Assembly: GCF_011761355.1 (NCBI RefSeq)
Contig: NZ_JAASRW010000008.1
Location: forward strand, 243,504 to 307,503
Source: Paenibacillus lupini
Lineage (GTDB): Bacteria > Bacillota > Bacilli > Paenibacillales > Paenibacillaceae
Direction of reading: 5' to 3'
Length of the DNA stretch: 64,000 nt
Both the position numbers and the translations under genes were made by a program. A model generated the notes under the pieces. It was not told where the DNA came from. It made no database searches and saw only the letters and a list, made by a program, of their open reading frames with translations. Shown piece after piece: positions 1 to 8,187 of this stretch. How positions within the stretch are numbered: position 1 is the first letter of the stretch; the number at the start of each line of letters is the position of its first letter.

Positions 1-39
1 ACTGCCTTTCACCTCAACTCAATCATAAGCTTTTCGTTA

Positions 40-54
40 TTATAATTATTATAA
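40..54. promoter_or_regulatory. Putative PerR box upstream of yeiH
   Basis: The sequence TTATAATTATTATAA matches the Bacillus PerR consensus TTATAATnATTATAA at every defined position. It lies about 80 bp before the yeiH-like start codon. It could instead serve a divergent gene lying left of the window. A LysR-type site is an alternative, because yeiH relatives are often next to LysR regulators. Confidence 0.55.
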
Positions 55-64
55 CTATTTATTT

Positions 65-79
65 TCCTTATTATAAGGA
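65..79. promoter_or_regulatory. Second palindrome in the yeiH upstream region
   Basis: TCCTTATTATAAGGA is a perfect 7-1-7 palindrome centred 25 bp downstream of the PerR-like site and sharing its TTAT-T-ATAA core. It may be a second operator for the same or another regulator. No function can be assigned from sequence alone. Confidence 0.35.
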
Positions 80-132
80 GTCAAGTAAGCTTAGCTCATC
101 AGCAATCACAATAATCTTCGAGGTGATGACAA

Positions 133-1176
133 ATGAGCACGCTAGTCCAATATATCCTCACTCCTAAAAATAAACGCCATACTCCAAAGCTCGAGTGGTT
201 ATGCGGCCTGATGTTCACCGTTGCCATCGCTTTCGCAGCCTATGAGCTGGCCCGGCTGCCTGGCCTTGATCATATCGGTCAGATGGCGATTGCTTTAGTC
301 GGAACAGTCATTGCGCGCCAATTCTTCGGTTACCCGGAGCGATTTCGAGCGGGTATACAATTCGCTTCCAAACAACTGCTTCGTCTTGCGATAATATTAT
401 GTGGCCTTAAACTCAATTTCGGTACGTTACTCCATCAAGGGCCTATGCTTCTGCTGCAAGGAGCCGTAACGGTCGTGTTCGCCATCGGATGTACACTGCT
501 GGTTGCCCGCAGACTAAAGGCCGATACCTCACTGTCCCTCCTGCTGGGGATTGGCACCGGCATTTGCGGGGCGGCGGCTATTGCCGCTGTTACCCCAATC
601 TTGAAAGCAAAAGAAGAAGATACAGCCGCTGGAGCCGGGCTGATTGCCCTGATTGGCACGATAGCGGCCATCGGATATACCGTTCTCCTTCCTGTACTGC
701 CCCTCACAGATGCCCAATACGGCGTATGGAGCGGCCTAACTCTGCATGAGATTGCACATGTTCCGCTTGCGGCAAGTGCTGCTGGTCCAGATGCCATAGA
801 GACAGGTCTCTTGGCAAAGCTTAGCCGCGTGCTGTTATTGGTTCCTGTAAGCTTTATCCTGCTCTTGATCATGAAGCGCCGAGGCCACATCACCTCCGGA
901 ACACCCGTTGCCTTCCCTTGGTTCCTTATCGGGTTTGTCCTAATGAGTGTATTCGGAAGCGTGACACCTGGCACAGCATTAGAGATACCAAACCATGTGA
1001 TGGCGATACTACAACAGGCTCCGGCCTTCCTGCTTGCGATGGCGATGGTAGGCCTTGGCCTTCACGTAGATCTCCGCACCTTGTTCACCAAAGCTCTGAG
1101 ACCACTGGCCGCAATGGCTATCACAACGGTTCTGCTATCTGCCTTAACAATGCTTCTTATCCAGTATGTCTACTAA
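133..1176 (+). CDS. yeiH: YeiH/UPF0324 family membrane protein, putative sulfate exporter
   Basis: This is a 347-residue, very hydrophobic protein with about ten membrane segments, the usual length for the YeiH (Cons_hypoth698) family. Characteristic stretches are the glycine/alanine-rich GTGICGAAAIAAVTP in the middle and GLTLHEIAHVPLAA after it. The family is annotated as putative sulfate exporters, but transport has not been firmly shown. The ATG is preceded by GAGGTGATGACAA, a good ribosome site. Its stop lies one base from the stop of the convergent GTPase gene, with no visible terminator between them. The upstream region carries a perfect PerR-box match, so peroxide or metal control is possible. 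Confidence 0.85.
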   Translation: MSTLVQYILTPKNKRHTPKLEWLCGLMFTVAIAFAAYELARLPGLDHIGQMAIALVGTVIARQFFGYPERFRAGIQFASKQLLRLAIILCGLKLNFGTLLHQGPMLLLQGAVTVVFAIGCTLLVARRLKADTSLSLLLGIGTGICGAAAIAAVTPILKAKEEDTAAGAGLIALIGTIAAIGYTVLLPVLPLTDAQYGVWSGLTLHEIAHVPLAASAAGPDAIETGLLAKLSRVLLLVPVSFILLLIMKRRGHITSGTPVAFPWFLIGFVLMSVFGSVTPGTALEIPNHVMAILQQAPAFLLAMAMVGLGLHVDLRTLFTKALRPLAAMAITTVLLSALTMLLIQYVY

Positions 1177-1177
1177 G

Positions 1178-3148
1178 TTATCCTTGCAGCGCTTTGCGTA
1201 CGCTTAATATATATTTGGATTGGTCGAGCGGATTCACTCCGCGCCGCGTACGTTCTGCCGTTACATCCGGCGGACATTCTTCATAACCGGCGAAAAAGGT
1301 AGCGATCGTTCCCCGTCCCTTTGTCAGAGAATTCAGCTCTATCGGGTATTCAAGCGAAGTAGCTGCAGGCACACGTCCTTCAATAATCAGTCGGTCGCCC
1401 TGAAGCGTTGGCGCATCAAATGTACCGCGCATCAAGACAAGATCATTCATGACGCGCCCGCCGTTCTCCTCCGGTACAACAATCCGGAACTGCAGCACCG
1501 GTTCCAGCAGCTTCGTCCCCACCGAATCAAGTCCATTCATAATCCCCATTGGCGTGGCCACGGCAAAATCCAGCGGATGCGTATGCCATACATGATGCTG
1601 GCCTTCGATCAGCGTTACCTTCAGATCAACGACCTCCCAGCCCCTCAGCCCCTGCTGCAACGCTTCTGGCACACGTCTAGCTACCTCGTTCTGATATTGC
1701 GGGAGCAGTTCCTCTGAACGAACGAATGCTTCATATTGCAAGCCGCTTCCACGTTCCCCAGGCTCAATACGGAACCGTAATATCGCCCAGCAAGGCTTCG
1801 GCATTAAGTACGCAACATAACCTTCCCCCGGCTGGCTAGGCGTCTCTTTATAAATAACAGACGGTTGTCCGAATTGAACCTGCAGACCATACCGGTTCTC
1901 CATCACACTCGTCAGAATCTCAAGCTGAATCGGACCCATCACCTTCACATGCAGCTCCCGCTCCTCCTGAAGCCACTGTACATCCAGCAGTGGATCCTCA
2001 TCGGACAGCTCTTGAAGAGCTCGAACCATAGCCGGGTATTGCTGCTGATCCGCCCAATGGGCCTGCACAGTAAGCAGCGGCACAGCAAGCCGCACTTCCT
2101 CCGGCACAGCATCAGGAACACCGATAATATCGCCGATCCGTACATGCGACATCCCGCATACAGCGGCAATATCGCCCGCTTCCAGCACGCCAAGATCCTC
2201 CGAGCGGCTGCCTTCGACCTTGCGGATTTGTGTAACCTTTTCTTCCATATTCTGCGTATAGTTCCTTATGACGTCACGGTTGCGCATCGTTCCTTCGTAC
2301 AACCGGACATATGCCATCCTGCCCATCGACTTATCCCGCTCGATTTTAAATACAATGCCTGACAACGGCGCACTTGCTTCACCACCAGGCTCAGGCAAGT
2401 AATCGATGATGGCGTCCATCAGCTCGGTTACTCCAATCCCCTTACCCGAAGCGCCATATAACACGGGAAAAAGCTCCGCACGCTTCGTCATGTCAGCAGC
2501 ATGGTTCTTCCAATCTTCCGTTTCACCGCTGATATAACGCTGGAGCAGCTCTTCATCACGTTCCGCAACCACTTCTACTAAAGCGGTTGAGGCTGCTTCA
2601 TCAGCTTCCTGTCCCCATAAATCCACAGAGCCCATGAATTGCTGCTCGTTACCAAGCGGCTGTTGTACCTCTATAAGATCCGGCGACAGATAGCTGCGAA
2701 CATCACGCAGCACCAACTCACGGTCGGCCCCGATCCGGTCCATTTTATTGATATAAATAATCGTTGGAATACGGAGCTTGTGCAGTGCGCTCCAGATCAT
2801 CTCTGTCTGTGCCTGCACGCCTTCAACCGCTGAAATAATAAGCACGGCACCATCCATAACACGCAGCGAACGCTCTACCTCTGACAAGAAATCGACATGC
2901 CCAGGCGTATCTACCAGATTAATATCCGTATCCTGCCATACAAAAGACGTCGTTGCCGCACGTACAGAAATACCGCGCTCCCTCTCGACATCCAGCCAAT
3001 CCGTAAGCGTCGTCCCTGCATCTACACTGCCCAGCGCACGTGTTCTACCACTCGCAAACAGCATATGCTCCGTTGTTGTTGTTTTCCCCGCATCCACATG
3101 CGCGAAGATACCTACATTACGCCGTTTGGCGCCGCTCTTGCCCGTCAT
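1178..3148 (-). CDS. Tet(M)/Tet(O)-type ribosomal protection GTPase
   Basis: This is an EF-G-like translational GTPase of 656 residues, close to Tet(M) (639). Visible GTPase motifs are AHVDAGKT near residue 16 (P loop), RGIS near 58 (switch I), DTPGH near 80 and INKMD near 134. EF-G-type domains II to V follow, ending with a C-terminal helix as in Tet proteins. The family removes tetracycline from the ribosomal A site. The domain IV loop that carries SPVSTP in Tet(M) is here HTHPLD before the conserved downstream segment, so it is a divergent member and resistance is not certain. Start: reading is open 47 codons further upstream, but AGGAGA sits 10 bases before this ATG and the upstream stretch overlaps the neighbour's terminator. 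Confidence 0.82.
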   Translation of the reverse strand: MTGKSGAKRRNVGIFAHVDAGKTTTTEHMLFASGRTRALGSVDAGTTLTDWLDVERERGISVRAATTSFVWQDTDINLVDTPGHVDFLSEVERSLRVMDGAVLIISAVEGVQAQTEMIWSALHKLRIPTIIYINKMDRIGADRELVLRDVRSYLSPDLIEVQQPLGNEQQFMGSVDLWGQEADEAASTALVEVVAERDEELLQRYISGETEDWKNHAADMTKRAELFPVLYGASGKGIGVTELMDAIIDYLPEPGGEASAPLSGIVFKIERDKSMGRMAYVRLYEGTMRNRDVIRNYTQNMEEKVTQIRKVEGSRSEDLGVLEAGDIAAVCGMSHVRIGDIIGVPDAVPEEVRLAVPLLTVQAHWADQQQYPAMVRALQELSDEDPLLDVQWLQEERELHVKVMGPIQLEILTSVMENRYGLQVQFGQPSVIYKETPSQPGEGYVAYLMPKPCWAILRFRIEPGERGSGLQYEAFVRSEELLPQYQNEVARRVPEALQQGLRGWEVVDLKVTLIEGQHHVWHTHPLDFAVATPMGIMNGLDSVGTKLLEPVLQFRIVVPEENGGRVMNDLVLMRGTFDAPTLQGDRLIIEGRVPAATSLEYPIELNSLTKGRGTIATFFAGYEECPPDVTAERTRRGVNPLDQSKYILSVRKALQG

Positions 3149-3255
3149 CGGTTTTGATTCTCCTATTCTTGCTGCCGCTGCCCGGCAGCCTGTTCTTACG
3201 ACTAGCGTAAACCTGCCTGAGGAAAGCGTCAATCCTAACAAAAAACAGCCCATGC

Positions 3256-3292
3256 AAAAAGGATGACTCCTGATCATGTCAGGAATCATCCT
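3256..3292 (-). terminator. Terminator of the nucleotidase gene
   Basis: A stem formed by AGGATGA and TCATCCT arms, extended by TCCTGA/TCAGGA with one mismatch, is followed on the minus strand by five T. It lies just after the nucleotidase stop and before the GTPase ribosome site. Confidence 0.75.
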
Positions 3293-3304
3293 ATTGCCTA
3301 GTCT

Positions 3305-5527
3305 TTATTTACTTGCTGGAATTAGAATCTTTTGACCGACATAAATCCGATTCGGATTTTTCAGCTTGTTATATTTCGCAAGCTTCTGCCAAGTCGTACC
3401 GTATTTGTTCGCGATCGCCCATAGTGTATCGCCCTTCTTCACGATGTAGGCAATATCTGCTGGAGCCTCCGGCTTAGGTTCCGGCTTAGGATCTGGCTTC
3501 ACCGGTGGTCTTGGATCTGGCTTCGCTGGCGGTTCCGGTTCGGTCGTCGCTGGTGCGGCAAAGTTCAGTTTAAACTCTGCATAACCATCTGCCGTAGCCC
3601 CTACATAAGCAAGCGACTTGACGGCTTCCGCTGCACTCTTCGCGTCTGGCGATGTCTTGTAGGATACATTCACCTTATCGTTGATTGGCGCAAGCGACCA
3701 GTTGCCATCGGCTGCAGGGTCGATCGTCTTGAACGAACGAATGTAGTCGATGATGACCTGGCGGTTCTCATCCGGGGAAGCCAGTATGATTCGTTTGCCG
3801 TCCGGATTCGCAAATTTGCTTGATGATGCACGATAGTTGTTCGATGCCACAACAAACTTTTGAGCTGGATCAATTGGTTTCCCTGCAAATTTCAGATTTA
3901 CGATCCGGCTGGAGCCCGCATTCAGCACATCACCGGTACCTGTGTATTTGGCAGGCTTCGATACATCAATTTGATACGTTACGCCATCGATAACGTCAAA
4001 GTTATACGTTGGGAAGTCATAGTTGATCAGTTCCTGTTTCTCCGTGCCTGCCGGGTCAATTGTGTTAAATTGTCCTGCCGACCACTCCAGCCATTCCTTC
4101 AGCTCTGCACCCGTTACGAGCACGGCATTAACCGTATTCGAATACAGGTAAAGGTCGGCTACGTTCTTAATGGCAATGCTGCCTGTAGGAATGTTTGTGT
4201 AGTAGCCCGGACCTTGACGTCCGCCAGCCTTGAATGGTGCACCTGCCGACAAGACCGGAATGCCTTCAAATTCGGTGCCTTGCAGCTTCTGCTCCACATA
4301 CCATTTCTGTGCATTCGTCACAATCTGAATAGATGGATCATCCTGCACCAGCGCGAAGAAGCTGTTGATTGGTGCTGTTGTTGTCCCTACCGGACCTCTC
4401 ACATAATCAAGCGTATGCTGATGATCTTCCGCTACCGCATCCAGTACTTCTTGATCTGCATCCACAAGCGGCTTTTTATTCACGGTGTCATAGATTGGCT
4501 TTATAGCCGTCTTCGAATTCGCCACGGACCATTTGCCATCAGTCAACTGCAGGGTCAGATCAATAATCCCGAGGTTATTGCCCCAGAAGCCTGGCTCCAC
4601 TGCTGGCACTCCGTTAATAGTACCCTTCTCCAGATCAACGCCTGACTTACCCGCGAATGATTTGTCCGGGAATATCTTATGGGCATGTCCGAACAGGATG
4701 GCATTAATATCTTTCACTTTGCTCAAATAGAGCACCGAGTTCTCCATCAGCCCCGTCTGAGCAATATCCTCAAAGCCGGAATGCGGGATAGCGACAATAA
4801 TGTCGGCTCCTTTTGCCTTCATCTCCGGCACATATTTCTCGGCCGTCTTCACGATATCTTTTGTAATAACCTTACCTTCAAGCTTCGCTTTGTCCCACTG
4901 CAGGATCTGCGGCGGTACGAAGCCAATTACTCCTACCTTCAGCTTATGGACCGCGCCGCTTTCGTCCTTCACTTCTTTGTCGAGAATAAGATAAGGAGTA
5001 AATAAGTTCTTATCGTTCGTTTCATCTTTATCACCGTCATCGACATACACATTGGCATTTACATAAGGGAAATCAGCACCGGCGAGCGAGTTTTTCAAAA
5101 AATCGAGTCCATAGTTAAACTCATGGTTCCCGATATTGCCCGCATCATAATCCAGCAGATTAAGCGCCTTATAGACCGGATGGGTCTCCCCTTGCTTCAG
5201 CGGATCTACCGTCGCAACATAGTCACCCAGTGGATTGCCTTGAATCAAGTCACCATTGTCGAATAAGAGGCTGTTCGCCGCCTCTTCCCGCGCCTGCTTG
5301 ATCAGCGTTGCTGTCTTGGCAAAACCGTACTCATCCGTAGGCTTGTCCGCAAAATAATCATAGTTGACGATGTTCACATGCAGGTCTGTCGTCTCCAATA
5401 TCCGAAGCTGCACCGTTGCCCCGTCTCCTGCGGCAGACGCAATCGCAGAAAAAGGCATAACGGTTAATCCAGCCGTAACCACTGTTGCAAGTGTCCGTTT
5501 CCATGTTTTCTTTCTTAATTTCAACAA
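3305..5527 (-). CDS. Secreted bifunctional 2',3'-cyclic-nucleotide phosphodiesterase/3'- or 5'-nucleotidase with LysM domain
   Basis: A 740-residue exported enzyme. Residues 1-32 form a signal peptide (KRTLATVVTAG... AIASAAG). A calcineurin-like metallophosphatase domain follows, with metal-binding motifs TDLHVN, NGDLIQGN, GNHEFNYG, HSGFE and GHAHK, then a 5'-nucleotidase C-terminal substrate domain. A proline/lysine/glutamate-rich linker leads to one C-terminal LysM (YIVKKGDTLWAIANKYG), which should hold the enzyme to peptidoglycan. The family hydrolyses 2',3'-cyclic nucleotides and nucleotides outside the cell to recover phosphate and nucleosides. The start is TTG, supported by GGGAGG about ten bases upstream. 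A 16-bp near-palindrome lies 42 bp before the start. Confidence 0.88.
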   Translation of the reverse strand: MLKLRKKTWKRTLATVVTAGLTVMPFSAIASAAGDGATVQLRILETTDLHVNIVNYDYFADKPTDEYGFAKTATLIKQAREEAANSLLFDNGDLIQGNPLGDYVATVDPLKQGETHPVYKALNLLDYDAGNIGNHEFNYGLDFLKNSLAGADFPYVNANVYVDDGDKDETNDKNLFTPYLILDKEVKDESGAVHKLKVGVIGFVPPQILQWDKAKLEGKVITKDIVKTAEKYVPEMKAKGADIIVAIPHSGFEDIAQTGLMENSVLYLSKVKDINAILFGHAHKIFPDKSFAGKSGVDLEKGTINGVPAVEPGFWGNNLGIIDLTLQLTDGKWSVANSKTAIKPIYDTVNKKPLVDADQEVLDAVAEDHQHTLDYVRGPVGTTTAPINSFFALVQDDPSIQIVTNAQKWYVEQKLQGTEFEGIPVLSAGAPFKAGGRQGPGYYTNIPTGSIAIKNVADLYLYSNTVNAVLVTGAELKEWLEWSAGQFNTIDPAGTEKQELINYDFPTYNFDVIDGVTYQIDVSKPAKYTGTGDVLNAGSSRIVNLKFAGKPIDPAQKFVVASNNYRASSSKFANPDGKRIILASPDENRQVIIDYIRSFKTIDPAADGNWSLAPINDKVNVSYKTSPDAKSAAEAVKSLAYVGATADGYAEFKLNFAAPATTEPEPPAKPDPRPPVKPDPKPEPKPEAPADIAYIVKKGDTLWAIANKYGTTWQKLAKYNKLKNPNRIYVGQKILIPASK

Positions 5528-5568
5528 ACAAAATCCTCCCTCTCTATCCCTATTTGTCGATACTCACC

Positions 5569-5584
5569 TTACATAGTTATGTAA
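5569..5584. promoter_or_regulatory. Palindrome upstream of the nucleotidase gene
   Basis: TTACATAGTTATGTAA is symmetric except for its two central bases. A further TTATGTAA half site lies at 5671-5678 and TTTTGTAA at 5651-5658. The spacing does not fit the 11-bp direct repeats of a PhoP box, so the regulator is unknown. Confidence 0.35.
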
Positions 5585-5728
5585 CGATTGGAAGAAGGCG
5601 GCATCATTTTCCTCATTTTAGGGGAAGAATTCTGAATTGTCACGCAATAGTTTTGTAAATTTATTACTGATTATGTAAGGTTTTCTTTCGTTCAGAGAAG
5701 GTGTTGAACAGATGTAAAATAAAACACG

Positions 5729-5779
5729 AAAAAAGGGATTTCCGCATGGGCAGTGTGAACCGTCCAGACGAACATCCCC
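5729..5779 (-). terminator. Probable terminator of map
   Basis: GGGAT and ATCCC arms close a 29-nt loop with partial internal pairing. On the minus strand the hairpin is followed by six T, just after the map stop codon. Confidence 0.5.
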
Positions 5780-5789
5780 TTATTCACTC

Positions 5790-6536
5790 TTATTGTTCCG
5801 TCAAAATGATCGGGCCATTCGCTGTAATCGCAATGGTATGCTCATACTGCGCAGACAGCTTGCCGTCTCTCGTGCGTGCAGTCCAGCCGTCCGAATCAAT
5901 CTTCATTTGGTAGGTACCTACATTGAGCATAGGCTCGATGGTGAAGACCATACCTTCCTTGATACGCGGGCCTTTGCTTGGCGGGCCGTAATGCGGCACC
6001 TGCGGATCCTCATGCATCTCCTGGCCAATACCATGGCCGATAAAGTCACGAACAACCGAGAAGCCTTCCGCTTCGGCATAAGCCTGAATCGCATGGGATA
6101 CATCGCCGATTCGGTTACCGGCAACCGCTTGCTCAATACCCTTGTACATGGATTCTTTCGTTACCCGCAGCAGACGATCCGCTTCTTCCGAGACATTACC
6201 AACGGCATAGGACCATGCGGAATCCGCAAGCCAGCCGTTTAAGTTAACGACCATATCAATCGTTACGATGTCCCCGTCTTTCAGCTTCTCTTTCTTCGGA
6301 AATCCGTGGCAGATTACATCGTTTATCGATGCACAGGTTGCGAATTGATACCCTTTATAGCCTTTTTGCTCAGGTGTTGCTCCATATTGCTTCATAAGCT
6401 TCTCAGCAAATTGATCAATTTCATGGGTCGTAATGCCAGGTGCAATCAGCTTGGCAATTTGTCTATGGATTTCGGCTAAAATTTTGCCGGCTTCATGCAT
6501 GCGGTTAATTTCCGCCTCAGTTTTAATTATAATCAT
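5790..6536 (-). CDS. map: Methionine aminopeptidase type I
   Basis: A 248-residue cytoplasmic metalloprotease that removes the initiator methionine from new proteins. All five metal ligands of the family can be placed: D94, D105, H168, E201 and E232, with the substrate histidine at H77 (ICHGFP). Segments such as GHGIGQEMHEDPQVPHYGPP and EPMLN are typical. It is closest in style to the B. subtilis MapA type and is not next to secY/infA as map often is, so it may be a second copy. GGGAG lies nine bases before the ATG. It appears to be transcribed alone. Confidence 0.93.
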   Translation of the reverse strand: MIIIKTEAEINRMHEAGKILAEIHRQIAKLIAPGITTHEIDQFAEKLMKQYGATPEQKGYKGYQFATCASINDVICHGFPKKEKLKDGDIVTIDMVVNLNGWLADSAWSYAVGNVSEEADRLLRVTKESMYKGIEQAVAGNRIGDVSHAIQAYAEAEGFSVVRDFIGHGIGQEMHEDPQVPHYGPPSKGPRIKEGMVFTIEPMLNVGTYQMKIDSDGWTARTRDGKLSAQYEHTIAITANGPIILTEQ

Positions 6537-6644
6537 GTATGCTTCTCCCTCTTATGGTTGTAATAATGAGCATACCAAAGCGACAAGCTTACATGCAAAT
6601 ACTATCTCTTCCTGCTATAACGTATAAATCCCTTAAAATAAAAT

Positions 6645-6670
6645 AATCCCCTTCGCATGCGAAGGGGATT
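6645..6670 (-). terminator. Terminator of the acidic small gene
   Basis: A perfect inverted repeat (AATCCCCTTCGCA and its complement) is followed on the minus strand by a T-rich run. It lies 36 bp after the stop of the acidic protein gene. Confidence 0.7.
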
Positions 6671-6705
6671 ACTTGGTTAAACGTTTATTTGTAAAATGAC
6701 CGTAA

Positions 6706-6936
6706 TCATTGTTCTTCTGCTTCGTCAGAGGATGCTTCTTCAGCATCAACCTCTTCTTCATCAGAAACAGCAGCCTCTTCCTCAGCTACCGCCGCTTCTT
6801 CTTCAGCCGCCTCAACTGCTTCTTCTTCAGCAGCTGCTACAACTTCTTCAGCAATTTCTTCAGCAGCTTCTTCTGCTGCTGCCACTTCTTCTACGGATTC
6901 TTCCGCAGCTTGAACTACCTCTTCTTCTTGGCTCAT
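6706..6936 (-). CDS. Small highly acidic Ala/Glu-rich protein, function unknown
   Basis: The 76-residue product is built almost wholly from glutamate, alanine, valine and serine (for example VEEVAAAEEAAEEIAEEV). It has one aspartate-rich patch and no basic or aromatic residues after the first few. It is predicted to be strongly negative and helical or disordered. The AGGAGG ribosome site lies eight bases before this ATG, and a clean terminator follows. A GTG nine bases upstream is in frame but overlaps the ribosome site. No family was recognised. The repeat-like codon pattern (GCTGAAGAA) makes other frames open too, but only this frame has a proper start signal. Confidence 0.6.
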   Translation of the reverse strand: MSQEEEVVQAAEESVEEVAAAEEAAEEIAEEVVAAAEEEAVEAAEEEAAVAEEEAAVSDEEEVDAEEASSDEAEEQ

Positions 6937-7143
6937 CTTGCTCACCTCCTATTAACTTATATCCTAATTGTAGCGCTTTCATAGAACTTAACAAGAGGTG
7001 TAAAATGTCGGAAATAGAGAGATTATGACTAAAACGACTTATTTTTTACAACACTGGACTTTAGTCGGGTTCCAGTTGTGACCTATAGAATGAGGACTTC
7101 TCAAAATTGCCATGATATGCTGTACCTAAAGGAGATGAGCGCA

Positions 7144-7647
7144 ATGAATAAAAGGTCCATTTTTGGTCCTGTTTTAATTCTACTTGGTGCATACTTACTG
7201 TTGAATAAAGGAACTACCTTCGGTCCAGGCAACCTATTTGGGTACTTCTGGCCAAGCTTATTTATTATCCCTTTAGGATTATTTTTCCACTGGCTGTATT
7301 TTTCTGTAACGGGTCGAAAAGGTATTGGTGTCCTGATCCCCGGCGGTATCCTGCTGGTTGCAGGCATAACTTCTCAGATCGCCATGTTGTTTGATAACTG
7401 GGTGTACATGTGGCCAGGTTATATTATCGCGGTGGCAGCTGGTCTATTCGAGTTCTATTGGTTCGGCAATCGGAACAAATGGCTCCTAATTCCAATTAAT
7501 ATTCTTGTTGTCCTCGGTCTGCTTTTCTTCGCCGTATTCTCGCTTGGTTCGTTCCTCAATCATGTGGAAACGTTCCGTCCATTCCTTGCAATTGCATTGA
7601 TCATTCTTGGTGGTGCAGCACTGGTCATTCGCCGCAGAGAGCACTAA
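7144..7647 (+). CDS. LiaF/LiaI-like multi-span membrane protein
   Basis: A 167-residue membrane protein with about five hydrophobic segments: GPVLILLGAYLLLNKG, an aromatic second segment, ILLVAGITSQIAMLF, and two near the C-terminus ending in the positively charged tail VIRRREH. The N-terminal motif (phenylalanine-glycine-proline then LILLGAYLLL) is typical of the transmembrane domain of LiaF and related DUF5668 proteins of the cell-envelope stress system. The LiaF C-terminal domain is missing. Reading is open 22 codons upstream, but AAGGAG lies ten bases before this ATG. A shared hairpin follows. Confidence 0.6.
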   Translation: MNKRSIFGPVLILLGAYLLLNKGTTFGPGNLFGYFWPSLFIIPLGLFFHWLYFSVTGRKGIGVLIPGGILLVAGITSQIAMLFDNWVYMWPGYIIAVAAGLFEFYWFGNRNKWLLIPINILVVLGLLFFAVFSLGSFLNHVETFRPFLAIALIILGGAALVIRRREH

Positions 7648-7656
7648 ATAAGCAAT

Positions 7657-7690
7657 AAAGGAGCAGCTTCATGGCGAAGCCTGCTCCTTT
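7657..7690. terminator. Bidirectional terminator
   Basis: AAAGGAGCAG-CTTC pairs with GAAG-C-CTGCTCCTTT around a five-base loop. It sits between the convergent ends of the membrane protein gene and the minus-strand ORF to its right, and both sides are T-rich. Confidence 0.7.
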
Positions 7691-7693
7691 GTT

Positions 7694-8023
7694 CTACCTG
7701 CCTTCCGGCAGCAGTGTATTGCCATCTGAACTATAGCGATACCGCTCGATTCGATCAGCTGTCCATCCCGCTTCAATTTCGTGAATTCGATGCGGTCCCC
7801 TTCCATTCTGTATGCATAATCCACTAACGAGCACTACCGGCCTGCCGAATAACTGTTCATTGCTTACCGTCATTTCCTTCATATAGGAAACATCGCCAAT
7901 TGGCCCGATTTCGACCATTTAAGCGTCAACAAGCTGGCCCAAATACACTTCTGAAGATTGACTATTTTTGGAATAGACAAACAGCTGTTGGTCGAGCTTT
8001 CTTTGCGCGATAACGAATACCAT
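7694..8023 (-). pseudogene. Small hypothetical gene split by an in-frame TAA, possible pseudogene
   Basis: One minus-strand frame reads from an ATG at 8023 through 34 codons (beginning MVFVIAQRKLDQQLFVYSK) to a TAA. It resumes at once with ATG for 74 more codons (beginning MVEIGPIGDVSYMKEM). Neither half has a clear ribosome site. The two halves together look like one soluble protein of about 109 residues with a single nonsense codon. They could also be two coupled small genes. The end lies next to a bidirectional terminator, which supports past or present transcription. No family was recognised. The 165 bp between 8024 and the kinase gene hold no other feature I can support. Confidence 0.35.
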
Positions 8024-8187
8024 ATATACGCTCGCATCACATACTCTTCCATTCTTTTGAGTATTTAAGATAATGTCGATTCATTCGACACAATCCGCTA
8101 TGTTCCTGCTTACCTAACTGCGATATACTAGATTCCGTATTAAAAAAACTACTATAGCTGAGCAAAACTCTCAGGAGGAATACCGTT

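Noticed and set aside
3860..4645. A 261-codon plus-strand frame opposite the nucleotidase gene
   Set aside because: Low-quality composition and no start signal. The opposite strand carries a clear enzyme.
5569..5680. PhoP box upstream of the nucleotidase gene
   Set aside because: TTACA-like half sites exist but are not spaced by 11 bp as direct repeats. It was kept only as an unassigned palindrome.
6696..7028. Leucine/glutamine-rich plus-strand frame opposite the acidic protein gene
   Set aside because: It is a repeat-derived mirror of GAAGAA-type codons and lacks a ribosome site.
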